A DNA stretch of 46,071 nucleotides, taken from Lachnospiraceae bacterium (lineage in GTDB: Bacteria; Bacillota; Clostridia; Lachnospirales; Lachnospiraceae). The notes under the pieces are model-generated. The model saw only the letters and a program-made list of their open reading frames with translations. It did no database searches and was not told the origin of the DNA. Position numbers and translations under genes: made by a program. Location: positions 1 to 46,071 of the forward strand of contig JAFLTB010000011.1 of NCBI GenBank assembly GCA_022510605.1, given 5' to 3'. Of this stretch, positions 1-7,792 are shown in pieces (positions within the stretch are counted from its first letter, which is position 1; every line of letters begins with the position of its first letter).

Positions 1-1632
1 ACATAACCAGGTCGGAAAAGCACCGGCGTATTTTTCAATGAGCCACGCCAGAGTCCTCTCATAGCATCCCATGGAGGTTCTGTGAATAATATACGGCCGT
101 GTCTTTTCACCGTTTTCATCAATGTAATACATGTCAAACTGCTCTGCCAGAAGGGCATCCCATTGTATGGTAATCATGGTATCCTCTTTGCCGTATACGT
201 TTCTGGCATTGATATCCACCTTCGGACCGTAGAAGGCAGCTTCCCCCACATCCTCGGTAAACGGAATGTCAAGTTCCTGTAATATTCCACGGATATGCTC
301 CTCCGTCTCCTCCCAGACCTCTGGCTCACCAATATATTTTTCAGAATTTTCCGGGTCCCATTTAGAGAGATGGTAGGTCACATCCTCCTCTACCCCCAAG
401 GTTTGCAGACAATACTGGGCCAGGGCAATACAATCTTTAAATTCCTTTACCATCTGGTCCGGACGCACAATCAGGTGTCCCTCGGAAATGGTGAACTGCC
501 TTACTCTGGTAAGGCCGTGCATTTCCCCGGATTCCTCATTGCGGAACAGCGTCGAGGTCTCTCCATACCGGCAGGGTAAATCCCGGTAGGATTTCTGACT
601 GGCTTTATACACATAATACTGGAATGGACATGTCATAGGACGGAGAGCAAATACTTCCTTGTCCTTCTCCTCGTCTCCCAGCACAAACATCCCTTCCTTG
701 TAGTGATCCCAGTGGCCGGAAATTTTATACAAATCGGATTTTGCCATCAGCGGCGTCTTGGTTCTCATATAACCCCGCTTCTCCTCTTCGTCCTCAATCC
801 AGCGCTGCAAGGTCTGAATCACCTGCACTCCCTTTGGCATCAGCAGCGGCAGTCCCTGACCGATTACATCCACAGTAGTAAACAGTTCCAGCTCCCGTCC
901 CAGCTTATTGTGGTCGCGTTTTTTAATGTCCTCCAGGTGCTCTAAATATGCATCTAAATCCGCCTTTTTCGTATAGGCTGTACCATATACACGGGTCAGC
1001 ATTTTGTTTTTCTCGCTTCCTCTCCAGTAGGCGCCCGAGGAGGAAATGAGTTTAACCGCCTTCAAAGGTTTGGTGCTCATCAGATGCGGGCCGGCACACA
1101 GGTCAATAAATTCACCCTGCTGATAAAAGGAAATCTCTGCATCCTCCGGCAAGTCCTCAATCAACTCTACCTTGTACGGCTCCTCTCTCTTTTTCATCAG
1201 TTCAATGGCTTCCTTCCGGGGAAGGGTAAAGCGCTCTAAGGCAGCTCCTTCCTTCACAATTTTTTTGATTTCTTTTTCTATTGCATCCAAAGCCTCTCTA
1301 TCCAGAGGCTCCATGTCAAAATCATAGTAAAAGCCCTCTTCAATCGATGGCCCAATGGCACACTTGGCCTCTGGGTACAGACGCTTAATCGCCTGCGCCA
1401 GCACGTGGGAGGCAGTGTGGCGATATGCCGCCTTGCCAGCGTCACTGTCAAAGGTCAGGATGTTCAGGGTATGCTCCCCGTCCACCACTGTTCTCAAATC
1501 TACAGCCTCACCGTCTAATTCTGCCACACAGGCCACTCTGGCAAGACCCTCGCTGATATCTTTTGCAATGTCTATAATGGCCATCGCCTGTGGATATTCT
1601 TTGCTTGAACCGTCCTTTAAGGTTACTTTCAT
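1..1632 (-). CDS. thrS: Threonyl-tRNA synthetase, 3' end cut by the window edge
   Basis: Charges tRNA-Thr with threonine in the cytoplasm. The frame is open from the ATG at 1632 to base 1, giving 544 codons of a protein that is usually about 640 residues, so the C-terminal anticodon-binding domain lies outside the window. Visible parts are an N-terminal TGS domain (about residues 1-62), the editing domain with HTASH (H72, H76), and the class II catalytic core with RPMTCPF, whose Cys is a ligand of the active-site zinc. The stretch GLTRVRQFTISEGHLIV stands where many enzymes have QDDAHIF; this is a family variant. A T-box leader with a threonine specifier lies immediately upstream, which independently supports the call. 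Confidence 0.97.
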   Translation of the reverse strand, partial: MKVTLKDGSSKEYPQAMAIIDIAKDISEGLARVACVAELDGEAVDLRTVVDGEHTLNILTFDSDAGKAAYRHTASHVLAQAIKRLYPEAKCAIGPSIEEGFYYDFDMEPLDREALDAIEKEIKKIVKEGAALERFTLPRKEAIELMKKREEPYKVELIEDLPEDAEISFYQQGEFIDLCAGPHLMSTKPLKAVKLISSSGAYWRGSEKNKMLTRVYGTAYTKKADLDAYLEHLEDIKKRDHNKLGRELELFTTVDVIGQGLPLLMPKGVQVIQTLQRWIEDEEEKRGYMRTKTPLMAKSDLYKISGHWDHYKEGMFVLGDEEKDKEVFALRPMTCPFQYYVYKASQKSYRDLPCRYGETSTLFRNEESGEMHGLTRVRQFTISEGHLIVRPDQMVKEFKDCIALAQYCLQTLGVEEDVTYHLSKWDPENSEKYIGEPEVWEETEEHIRGILQELDIPFTEDVGEAAFYGPKVDINARNVYGKEDTMITIQWDALLAEQFDMYYIDENGEKTRPYIIHRTSMGCYERTLAWLIEKYAGAFPTWLC

Positions 1633-1690
1633 GGTTCGTCCTTCCTTTCTATCTTTTAATTGGAGTTTACCGCCATGGGCATTCACACAG

Positions 1691-1731
1691 AAAAACCCCG
1701 CCCCTTTCCATGTCTGGTTAAAGGGACGAGG
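1691..1731 (-). terminator. T-box-controlled intrinsic terminator of thrS
   Basis: Read on the minus strand, CCTCGTCCCTTT pairs with AAAGGGGCGGGG and is followed by TTTTT, a typical intrinsic terminator. It sits between the T-box motif and the thrS start, where the antiterminator would compete with it. Confidence 0.9.
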
Positions 1732-1734
1732 TCA

Positions 1735-1982
1735 TAATAATCTCGCGGTTCCACCCTTTTTGGAAAAATAATATACGCCCCGCTTATGCTCCATCCCGTC
1801 TGCTCTGGAACACGTATGGCAAATAATTTCTCCCGGCTTCATTCTGACGATAACGGAGTCACCGGACCGGATTAGGGCCACTCTGAGTTGGTATTCAGAC
1901 GCTTCTCATGAAAACACTTTCAGCAAAATGTGCTTCTCTCTGGCATGTTTCACGTCCTACTCGTCTCATCTGCGTGTTGCTG
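1735..1982 (-). ncRNA. T-box riboswitch leader (threonine specifier)
   Basis: The minus strand carries the T-box core AAGGGTGGAACCGCGAG (1742-1758), which pairs with the free CCA end of uncharged tRNA. Upstream is a Stem I region whose specifier loop reads GAATACCAACTCAGAGTGG. The codon ACC (1890-1892) is a threonine codon, matching thrS. Known T-box logic: uncharged tRNA-Thr stabilises the antiterminator and allows read-through into thrS; charged tRNA lets the terminator at 1691-1731 form. Confidence 0.95.
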
Positions 1983-1984
1983 TT

Positions 1985-2013
1985 ATTATAATCTTTGTTG
2001 AAAAAAAAGTCAA
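1985..2013 (-). promoter_or_regulatory. SigA-type promoter of the thrS T-box leader
   Basis: On the minus strand TTGACT (2008-2013) and TATAAT (1985-1990) are separated by exactly 17 bases. It is near consensus and lies just ahead of the T-box leader and just after the stop of the upstream phosphatase gene. Confidence 0.9.
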
Positions 2014-2062
2014 TGGGAATTGAAGGGATTTAAATACAAAGCAATATCTTTATGTTTCTCCC

Positions 2063-2602
2063 TTAAAATTCATACCTCCGAATCTCACAGTTCTTTATCC
2101 CGAAGGCGGCGTATTCCTCATTTTCCATATCGTAAAAATAAGAATGGACTACTCGTGAAATTCCGTTATGGGCAACTAAGAGAAACGTCTTCTCATCGGC
2201 CTGTGCCCTCAGTTCATCCAGCAGATTATAAATCCGCTGTGCCAGGTGCAGCATCGTTTCACCGTTGCCAAAATGATCTACAAAATGGGTTTCCATTTCC
2301 TTAAATTCTCTCCCGTCCCGGGGCGTGGCTTCATAACGTCCGAAATTCTGTTCCTTCAGGCGGGGTTCCATGCGCATGGGGATTCCGGTTATCCCAGAGA
2401 TGTGCCGGGCCGTCTCGGAAGCTCTTATCAGAGGAGAATATAGGATTTCATCAATGGGCAGGCTCTGTTTTAGTATCTCATTGCCGAGCTCCATCGCCTG
2501 CTTATGTCCCAACTCCGTCAGTGCAATGTCGGTGGCACCACAGATTTTATTTTCCACGTTCCAAATGGTCTGTCCGTGTCTTGTAAAGTACAGGTATGCC
2601 AT
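2063..2602 (-). CDS. Histidine phosphatase family protein (phosphoglycerate mutase-like)
   Basis: A small cytoplasmic phosphatase of the branch-2 'RHG' superfamily, 179 residues. The N-terminus YLYFTRHGQT holds the nucleophilic histidine, ILYSPLIRASETA the second arginine region, and LLVAHNGI the second histidine. Substrates in this family range from phosphoglycerate and cobalamin or sugar phosphates to nucleotides, and the sequence does not say which. I chose the ATG at 2602 because GGAG lies six bases ahead; an in-frame ATG at 2614 has no good ribosome site. The gene is 26 bases downstream of the PH-domain gene on the same strand, so the two are probably cotranscribed. Confidence 0.9.
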   Translation of the reverse strand: MAYLYFTRHGQTIWNVENKICGATDIALTELGHKQAMELGNEILKQSLPIDEILYSPLIRASETARHISGITGIPMRMEPRLKEQNFGRYEATPRDGREFKEMETHFVDHFGNGETMLHLAQRIYNLLDELRAQADEKTFLLVAHNGISRVVHSYFYDMENEEYAAFGIKNCEIRRYEF

Positions 2603-2628
2603 GATAATCTCCATTCATACATTTCGCA

Positions 2629-3018
2629 TCAGTCCATATCTCCCGCGTCTTCCACATCCTCCAGATCGTCCTGATGCATCATGACTTCTCTGTTGGTGAC
2701 ACGTTTTTTGTCCCTTTGAACCTCTATCATCTCTGACAGCTTTTCTTTTACTTCGCCGGGAGTTTTGATACTCTTGATCTCAAAATCTCCCAGAGTCTTG
2801 TCCGCAGAAGCACAGTTTATCGTTCCCACGCCGAAAATCCGCTGTCCCAGTGTTTTGGTGAGACTTACATCCATAATGCGGTACAGTCTGACTTCATCTT
2901 CCTTCTGGGTAAGAAAGCCGGTTTTGATAAACAGCCGTTCTTCCGTTAATTCGTACTTTGTAAAGGACAATGGCAGTCCAAACAATGTCCGCTTCCTGTC
3001 TTTCCATATAATTTCCAT
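2629..3018 (-). CDS. PH domain-containing protein (bacterial PH / DUF304-like)
   Basis: A 129-residue protein with one bacterial pleckstrin-homology-like domain: IIWKDRKRTLFGLPLSFTKYELTEERLF, then VRLYRIMDVSLTKTLGQRIFGVGTI, then the strand/helix with GDFEIKSIKTPGEVKEKLSEMI. These domains often occur at membranes, but no membrane segment is present here. The C-terminal 25 residues are acidic (DDLEDVEDAGD). The start is the ATG at 3018, five bases after GGAGG; that Shine-Dalgarno site is the last part of the structured repeat upstream. The partner and exact function are unknown. Confidence 0.85.
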   Translation of the reverse strand: MEIIWKDRKRTLFGLPLSFTKYELTEERLFIKTGFLTQKEDEVRLYRIMDVSLTKTLGQRIFGVGTINCASADKTLGDFEIKSIKTPGEVKEKLSEMIEVQRDKKRVTNREVMMHQDDLEDVEDAGDMD

Positions 3019-3023
3019 TTTTC

Positions 3024-3184
3024 CCTCCATTCCGGAGCGTCAGCGTAGGAGGCACGCCAAGAAAGATGCGAAGCATTTTTCCCGAAAGATGCTTTGCATT
3101 TTCTTGGCTGTGCATCATACTATTTGTGACGCTCCGGCACAAATAGTGGGTTGAAAAATATGCTATCGAGCAAATTTTTCAACC
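3024..3184 (-). repeat. Structured dispersed repeat, copy A (leader of the PH-domain gene)
   Basis: Read on the minus strand, this holds in order: an inverted repeat GGTTGAAAAA/TTTTTCAACC (3149-3158 with 3175-3184); hairpin 1 ACTATTTGTG/CACAAATAGT (3119-3147) with loop CCGGAGCGT; a second stem GCCAAGAAA/TTTCTTGGC (3056-3064 with 3100-3108) enclosing two smaller hairpins; the sequence ACGCTCCGG (3032-3040), exactly complementary to the loop of hairpin 1; and AATGGAGG, the ribosome site of the next gene. About 105 bases match copy B at 45970-46071, apart from an extra internal hairpin here. It has no transposase. It could be a mobile MITE-like element or a cis-acting RNA; the covarying stem favours a selected structure. 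Confidence 0.85.
3120..3182 (-). CDS. Possible 20-residue leader peptide inside repeat copy A
   Basis: A TTG at 3182 lies seven bases after a strong GGGGAGG site and opens a 20-codon frame that begins MKNLLDSIFFN and ends LFVPERHK. Its last codons and TAG stop fall inside hairpin 1 of the repeat. The visible part of copy B keeps the same end (LFVPERHK, stop). A translating ribosome would melt hairpin 1. Expression is not proven and the frame is short, so this is a candidate only. Confidence 0.4.
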   Translation of the reverse strand: MKNLLDSIFFNPLFVPERHK

Positions 3185-3223
3185 TTTATCCTCCCCGTAT
3201 CCTGATTGTCATATTTATACGTT

Positions 3224-3252
3224 ATTATACTGTAAATAATGAAATTACACAA
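3224..3252 (-). promoter_or_regulatory. Promoter for the PH-domain / histidine-phosphatase pair
   Basis: Minus-strand TTGTGT (3247-3252) and TATAAT (3224-3229) with a 17-base spacer, about 200 bases ahead of the PH-domain gene. The transcript would contain the whole repeat A as its 5' leader. The rest of 3185-3381 is AT-rich and shows no other clear feature. Confidence 0.6.
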
Positions 3253-3381
3253 GAGGGGAAACAATTCAAGTATAAGTCCAGAAAATGGGATATGTTTTCT
3301 GATAAAATATGATATACTGAAATCAGGAAAAATATATTACTACTATTTACAGTTCACACGAAAGTGCACAGAGGAGGTTAC

Positions 3382-4239
3382 ATGGTTTATCTAAAAAGTA
3401 TGACATTTCCGAATGCCGACAGAGAACATGATTTTATTATGAGCGTTAAACGTACCTGTTACGATTCGTTTTATCCATTCAGGATACTGTCCCGTAATGA
3501 TCTTTACCGGCTTGATTTTAATCCGGTTACTATACTGTACGGTGGCAATGGTTCAGGAAAATCAACCGTGCTTAATGTTATTGCAGAGAAGGTAAATGTT
3601 CGCCGTGATTCTATCTATAATAAGACGAACTTTTTCCCTGACTATGTTACATTGTGCCAGACAAATATAGAGCATACTATTCCGGAGAACAGTAGAATTA
3701 TTACCAGTGATGACGTATTCGACTATATGTTAAATATTCGTAATCTAAACGAAGGAATTGACGTAAAACGTGAAAAGCTGTTTGATGAATATCTGGATTC
3801 AAAATATTCCAAATTCCAGATGAAATCAATTGCTGACTATGACCAGTTAAAGAAAGTCAATGATTCCAGGCGAAAAACACAGTCCGCCTTTGTCAGAGAT
3901 AGTTTGATGCAAAATATACGCGAACTCTCCAATGGGGAAAGTGCTTTTGGTTATTTTACTGAAAAAATAGATGAAGATGGGCTTTATTTATTGGATGAGC
4001 CGGAGAACAGTCTTTCACCAAAACGGCAGCTTGAATTAGTGAACTACCTGGAAGATTCGGCAAGGTTCTTTGGCTGCCAGTTTATTATAGCCACCCATTC
4101 ACCGTTTCTGCTGGCTATGCGTGAAGCCAGAATATATAATCTGGATAAGGAGCCGGTGGAGGTTGAACGTTGGACAGAACTGGAAAATGTCCGCATTTAT
4201 TATGACTTTTTCAAAAAACATGAGGATAAGTTTTTATAA
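3382..4239 (+). CDS. AAA/ABC-type ATPase, stand-alone (AAA_15/AAA_21-like)
   Basis: A 285-residue soluble ATPase with the ABC/SMC-type layout: Walker A YGGNGSGKST, a signature-like LSNGESAFGYF, Walker B GLYLLDEPENSLSP and the switch histidine in IATHSPFLL. It lacks transporter membrane parts and coiled-coil arms, so it resembles the RecF/OLD-like AAA_15/AAA_21 proteins often found in toxin, defence or repair settings. No partner gene is adjacent: upstream genes run the other way and the downstream neighbour converges. I chose the ATG at 3382 four bases after GAGGAGG; a GTG at 3364 is in frame but precedes that site. Base use is visibly more AT-rich than in most neighbours, which may mean acquisition. 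Function unknown. Confidence 0.8.
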   Translation: MVYLKSMTFPNADREHDFIMSVKRTCYDSFYPFRILSRNDLYRLDFNPVTILYGGNGSGKSTVLNVIAEKVNVRRDSIYNKTNFFPDYVTLCQTNIEHTIPENSRIITSDDVFDYMLNIRNLNEGIDVKREKLFDEYLDSKYSKFQMKSIADYDQLKKVNDSRRKTQSAFVRDSLMQNIRELSNGESAFGYFTEKIDEDGLYLLDEPENSLSPKRQLELVNYLEDSARFFGCQFIIATHSPFLLAMREARIYNLDKEPVEVERWTELENVRIYYDFFKKHEDKFL

Positions 4240-4288
4240 TGGGGCCCCGGAGCTCATATTTCCCCATGCCACCTCACTTCCGAAAATA

Positions 4289-6187
4289 TTACTCCGCCCC
4301 TTCCTTCACATACCAGTAAATCCCATACCGCTCCTTTACAATCTCATAATACGGCACAAAGCACAGCGGCCCACCAAAGATTTCCTCTGCATCGGTTCCT
4401 GTCAGGATAAAGTGCAGGGATTCCCCAGACACCGGCTTCATATAATCCGAAACATGTTGCAAAAATTCTTCCCGGCTCGCACCAGTCCGCAGGGTCAGAA
4501 CCTCCGTCGGCAGAATCTCCCGGTGGCTCTCACCGTAGACAATCTCCGGAGAGGCCTCCTGTCCACCCACAATCTTTACCCCCGAAGCAATGACATCAAT
4601 CCCGGCCCCCGCTTTTTCATCAAGCCGTTCTGTCCCGAGTCTTGCCGCCAGCACATAGGGGCCGCAGGTAAAGCACACCGCCTCTGGATTATCCGGCAGT
4701 ACCTCCGTTTTTATCGGCATATCAAAATAAAGGGTAACCGTTTCTTCTTCTGTCAGGCGAAATGTGGCATAGCCCTTCTGCTCCTCCCCCAGCGCCGAAT
4801 CATCCACTGCCCTGGTGCCCTCCACATGCCAGTGCCCGTCACACCAGCGGGGAATCCGGCAGGAAAGCTTTGTAATTCCCTGGCAACGAAAGGACACCTT
4901 CATACTCCCCGAAACAGTCCCCGCATCCAGAGAGACCTGCTGTGTCAGCCTTCCACTCCCCGTCTGCACCACCGAATCCATATATTGGTTTACAAAGAGG
5001 GTATCTCCCTCCTGAAAATAAATTTCTTCCTGCAGTTTCGTATAGTTTTCCATGCCGGTGCCAGTACAGCACCAGAATTTATTTTGATTCAGGTCAGCCT
5101 CCCCAAAGGTCTTGGTGTAGCCTGTGGCCATTGGCGAAAAATAGGCTGTGGTTCCGTTTGCCGGGTCAATGGCCCCCAAAATCGCATTATGTAAAAGCCT
5201 CTCCGAGTAGGACGCATACTTTTCCTCCGGCCGGCGCAGGAAAAGACGATGGGACAGCTTCAGCATATTGTGGGCACAGCAGCCCTCACAGTTGCACTGG
5301 GTTCTCCGCCCGTCCAGAGCGTAGTCCTCATGAAAATGCTCCATATCACTGATTCCGCCGGTGGCATAGGCGTGTCGCTCCGTGGCACGCTCCCAGAAGC
5401 CCTCTGCCTGCTCCGGGTGCTGTTCCAGCGCCCCAAGAAACTTGGGAATCGTTGTATTGGCGTGCCGCCCCCGAAGGGTATCCCTTTTTTCCGAATTGAT
5501 TTCCTTCATCAGCCGGGTATCGTCAAATAAGGCCGCCGCCTCTTTGTATTTTTCCTCTCCGCTCTGATGATACAGCTGATACAGGCAGTCATTCATACCC
5601 CCGTATTCTGTGGTAAGGATATGCTCCCTGACAGATTGGCTCCAGGAACCCGCACGGTCACATACCCAGTCTCCCAGACCGCAGGCGGTCTCCAGCGCTT
5701 TGTCGTTTCCACAAAGCCGGTGTACCGAAAGCAGTCCATCCAGTATTTTGTGAAGCGTGTACCAGGGTACCCAGGTCACCATCTCCCCTTCCACATGAAG
5801 TTTCCCTTCCTCTATATCAAACTGACGCTCCGGGTACTCCCCTTCTGCCAGTCTGGCACCAAAAAGAAACCCATTGCCATGGGCCTTCTGGCACTTGTGC
5901 AGTTCCTCCACAATATAATCCAGGCGCTCCTTCATCTCCGGCTCCGGCTCACTGCTTACCAGCTGGGCCGCCGCTGTCAGGTAATGTCCCATGGTGTGGC
6001 CGCCAATCCGGCTGTCCTCCCAGCCCCCATAGGGCGCTTTCCCTTTATCGGGTAGTCCGGCACTCCGGCGGAAGCCGGACAACAGCCTGTCCGAATCAAT
6101 TTTCTTCATAAATGAAACATCCGCTTTTTTTGCACTGGCAAAGGGCCCGGACGTAATCTGAACCTCCCGCAAAGAAAAATCCTTCAT
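4289..6187 (-). CDS. Glycoside hydrolase family 127 (beta-L-arabinofuranosidase-like)
   Basis: A large (632-residue) alpha/alpha-barrel protein of the DUF1680/GH127 family, which removes beta-L-arabinofuranose from plant-derived oligosaccharides. Typical landmarks are GGWEDSRIGGHTMGHYL near the N-terminus, WVPWYTLHKILDGLL, EYGGMNDCLYQLY, and the zinc/cysteine site parts CNCEGCCAHN and FWCCTGTGMENY; in characterised members a cysteine from the second cluster is the nucleophile. There is no signal peptide, so it probably acts on imported sugars. The start is the ATG at 6187 after AGGA; the GTG at 6205 is an alternative. It is 30 bases downstream of malQ, so the two are probably cotranscribed. 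Confidence 0.92.
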   Translation of the reverse strand: MKDFSLREVQITSGPFASAKKADVSFMKKIDSDRLLSGFRRSAGLPDKGKAPYGGWEDSRIGGHTMGHYLTAAAQLVSSEPEPEMKERLDYIVEELHKCQKAHGNGFLFGARLAEGEYPERQFDIEEGKLHVEGEMVTWVPWYTLHKILDGLLSVHRLCGNDKALETACGLGDWVCDRAGSWSQSVREHILTTEYGGMNDCLYQLYHQSGEEKYKEAAALFDDTRLMKEINSEKRDTLRGRHANTTIPKFLGALEQHPEQAEGFWERATERHAYATGGISDMEHFHEDYALDGRRTQCNCEGCCAHNMLKLSHRLFLRRPEEKYASYSERLLHNAILGAIDPANGTTAYFSPMATGYTKTFGEADLNQNKFWCCTGTGMENYTKLQEEIYFQEGDTLFVNQYMDSVVQTGSGRLTQQVSLDAGTVSGSMKVSFRCQGITKLSCRIPRWCDGHWHVEGTRAVDDSALGEEQKGYATFRLTEEETVTLYFDMPIKTEVLPDNPEAVCFTCGPYVLAARLGTERLDEKAGAGIDVIASGVKIVGGQEASPEIVYGESHREILPTEVLTLRTGASREEFLQHVSDYMKPVSGESLHFILTGTDAEEIFGGPLCFVPYYEIVKERYGIYWYVKEGAE

Positions 6188-6217
6188 AATAGAATCCTGC
6201 CTCACTGCTTTATTTGT

Positions 6218-7747
6218 TTATTTATTTGCCGCTTCTGTTACCTCTTCCGTTACTTCTTCCCTGATTCTTCCATACAGCCTTGTCATACGCCGGATTTTTT
6301 CGCAAAGAATATCGTCAAAACCACCCTTTGCCATACGCCACTGCCAATTAAAGCCCAGGGTAGACGGCGTATTGATGCGGGCGGTATTTGGCAGGCACAG
6401 ATAGTCCTGCGCCGGAATAACGCACAAATCCGATACACTTCCCATCGCCAGGCAGATAAGGTCCCAGGTAAGTTTTTTCTTCGATGTAAAACGTCCACGG
6501 TTTATGTAGCGCAGGGCCACATCCTTATCCTCCTTTTTCAACTCATCCCACCAGGAAAAGGTAGTGGCATTGTCATGGGTACCAGTATAGACCACCGAAT
6601 TTTTGTCATAATGATAGGGAAGATAATCACTGTCCTCCCTGGAATCAAAGGCAAACTGCAATACCTTCATGCCAGGAAAACCGGAATCCTTCAATAACTG
6701 CCGGACAGAAGCCGTCAAAAAGCCCAAATCCTCCGCAATAATGGAAAGCTCTCCCAGTTCTTTTTCCAGTGTCTCAAACAGTTCCATTCCCGGTCCCGGC
6801 TCCCATTTCCCAAATTCGGCAGTTTTATCCCCATAAGGAATGGCATAATATTCATCAAAGCCACGGAAATGGTCAATCCGCACCATATCATACCACTGGT
6901 AGCAGTTCCGGATACGGGCCAGCCACCACTTGTATTGGGTCTTCCCATGTTCCTGCCAGTCATAGAGGGGATTGCCCCACAGCTGTCCCGTGGTGGAAAA
7001 AGCGTCCGGCGGGCATCCGGCCACCCCGATGGGCTGTCCCTCCTTATCAAACTGGAACAACTCCGGGTGCGCCCAGGTATCGGCACTGTCCAGTGCCACA
7101 TAAATCGGAATATCTCCGATAATCTGTATTCCCTTTTCATTGGCAAAGGCTTTCAGCTTTTTCCACTGGCAGGAAAATTCATATTGCAAAAACTGGTAAA
7201 AGTTTACATCGTCAATGAGCTTATTGCGGTAACTCACCATAGCTGCGGCCTCCCGCCGGCGGATGTCCTCCTCCCATTCCAGATAACTCTGGCCGTTTTT
7301 ACTGTCCTTAATCGCCATAAACAGCGCATAATCCGGAAGCCAGTCTGCGTTTTCCTGAATAAAGGTGTTATATCCGGCATCCGTCTCAATACCGCTCTGG
7401 GCAAAGGCTTTGCGCAAAAGGGTAAAGCGCTTTTCATACAGCACCTCATAGCGGATATACCTTTCATCCGTTCCCTCGGCCGCCTTTTCACAGTCCTCCC
7501 TTGTCACATATCCCTTCTCCACCAGTTCAGAGGGCGAAATAAAATAGGGATTCCCGGCAAAGGTAGAAAAGGACTGGTACGGGGAGTCCCCGTATCCCGT
7601 AGGACCCATTGGCAAAATCTGCCAGTATGACTGCCCCGCCTTTTCAAGCTGTTCCACAAATTCATAGGCGCTTTTATCAAAGCATCCAATCCCATACTCC
7701 GAAGGGAGGCTGGCAATTGGCAACAATACACCACTGCTTCTTTTCAT
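6218..7747 (-). CDS. malQ: 4-alpha-glucanotransferase (amylomaltase, GH77)
   Basis: Transfers alpha-1,4-glucan segments between maltodextrins in the cytoplasm and serves in glycogen and maltose turnover. The 509-residue protein shows the GH77 landmarks SSGVLLPIASLPSEYGIG, GDIPIYVALDSADTW, the nucleophile region RIDHFRGFDEYYAIP, the acid/base region SIIAEDLGFLT and YTGTHDNATTFSWW. The ATG at 7747 is chosen because GGAGAG lies seven bases upstream; the frame opens 14 codons earlier without a site. It follows the PrsA-like lipoprotein gene by 45 bases and fits functionally with glgC/glgD a few kilobases upstream, though those form a separate transcription unit. Confidence 0.97.
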   Translation of the reverse strand: MKRSSGVLLPIASLPSEYGIGCFDKSAYEFVEQLEKAGQSYWQILPMGPTGYGDSPYQSFSTFAGNPYFISPSELVEKGYVTREDCEKAAEGTDERYIRYEVLYEKRFTLLRKAFAQSGIETDAGYNTFIQENADWLPDYALFMAIKDSKNGQSYLEWEEDIRRREAAAMVSYRNKLIDDVNFYQFLQYEFSCQWKKLKAFANEKGIQIIGDIPIYVALDSADTWAHPELFQFDKEGQPIGVAGCPPDAFSTTGQLWGNPLYDWQEHGKTQYKWWLARIRNCYQWYDMVRIDHFRGFDEYYAIPYGDKTAEFGKWEPGPGMELFETLEKELGELSIIAEDLGFLTASVRQLLKDSGFPGMKVLQFAFDSREDSDYLPYHYDKNSVVYTGTHDNATTFSWWDELKKEDKDVALRYINRGRFTSKKKLTWDLICLAMGSVSDLCVIPAQDYLCLPNTARINTPSTLGFNWQWRMAKGGFDDILCEKIRRMTRLYGRIREEVTEEVTEAANK

Positions 7748-7792
7748 ACATACTCTCCATTCCGAAACGCCAGAAGACGCTTCTTCCATTTT

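Noticed and set aside
2894-3142. Open frame through repeat copy A (MCRSVTNSMMHSQ...)
   Set aside because: Same repeat-derived translation, no ribosome site, and it overlaps the PH-domain gene in another frame.
4240-4288. Terminator between the AAA ATPase and GH127 genes
   Set aside because: ATGGGG/CCCCAT arms exist but there is no T run, so I do not call it.
4121-5194. Long 357-codon plus-strand frame overlapping the AAA ATPase end and GH127
   Set aside because: It is antisense to clear GH127 coding sequence, has no family resemblance, and its composition is that of a shadow frame.
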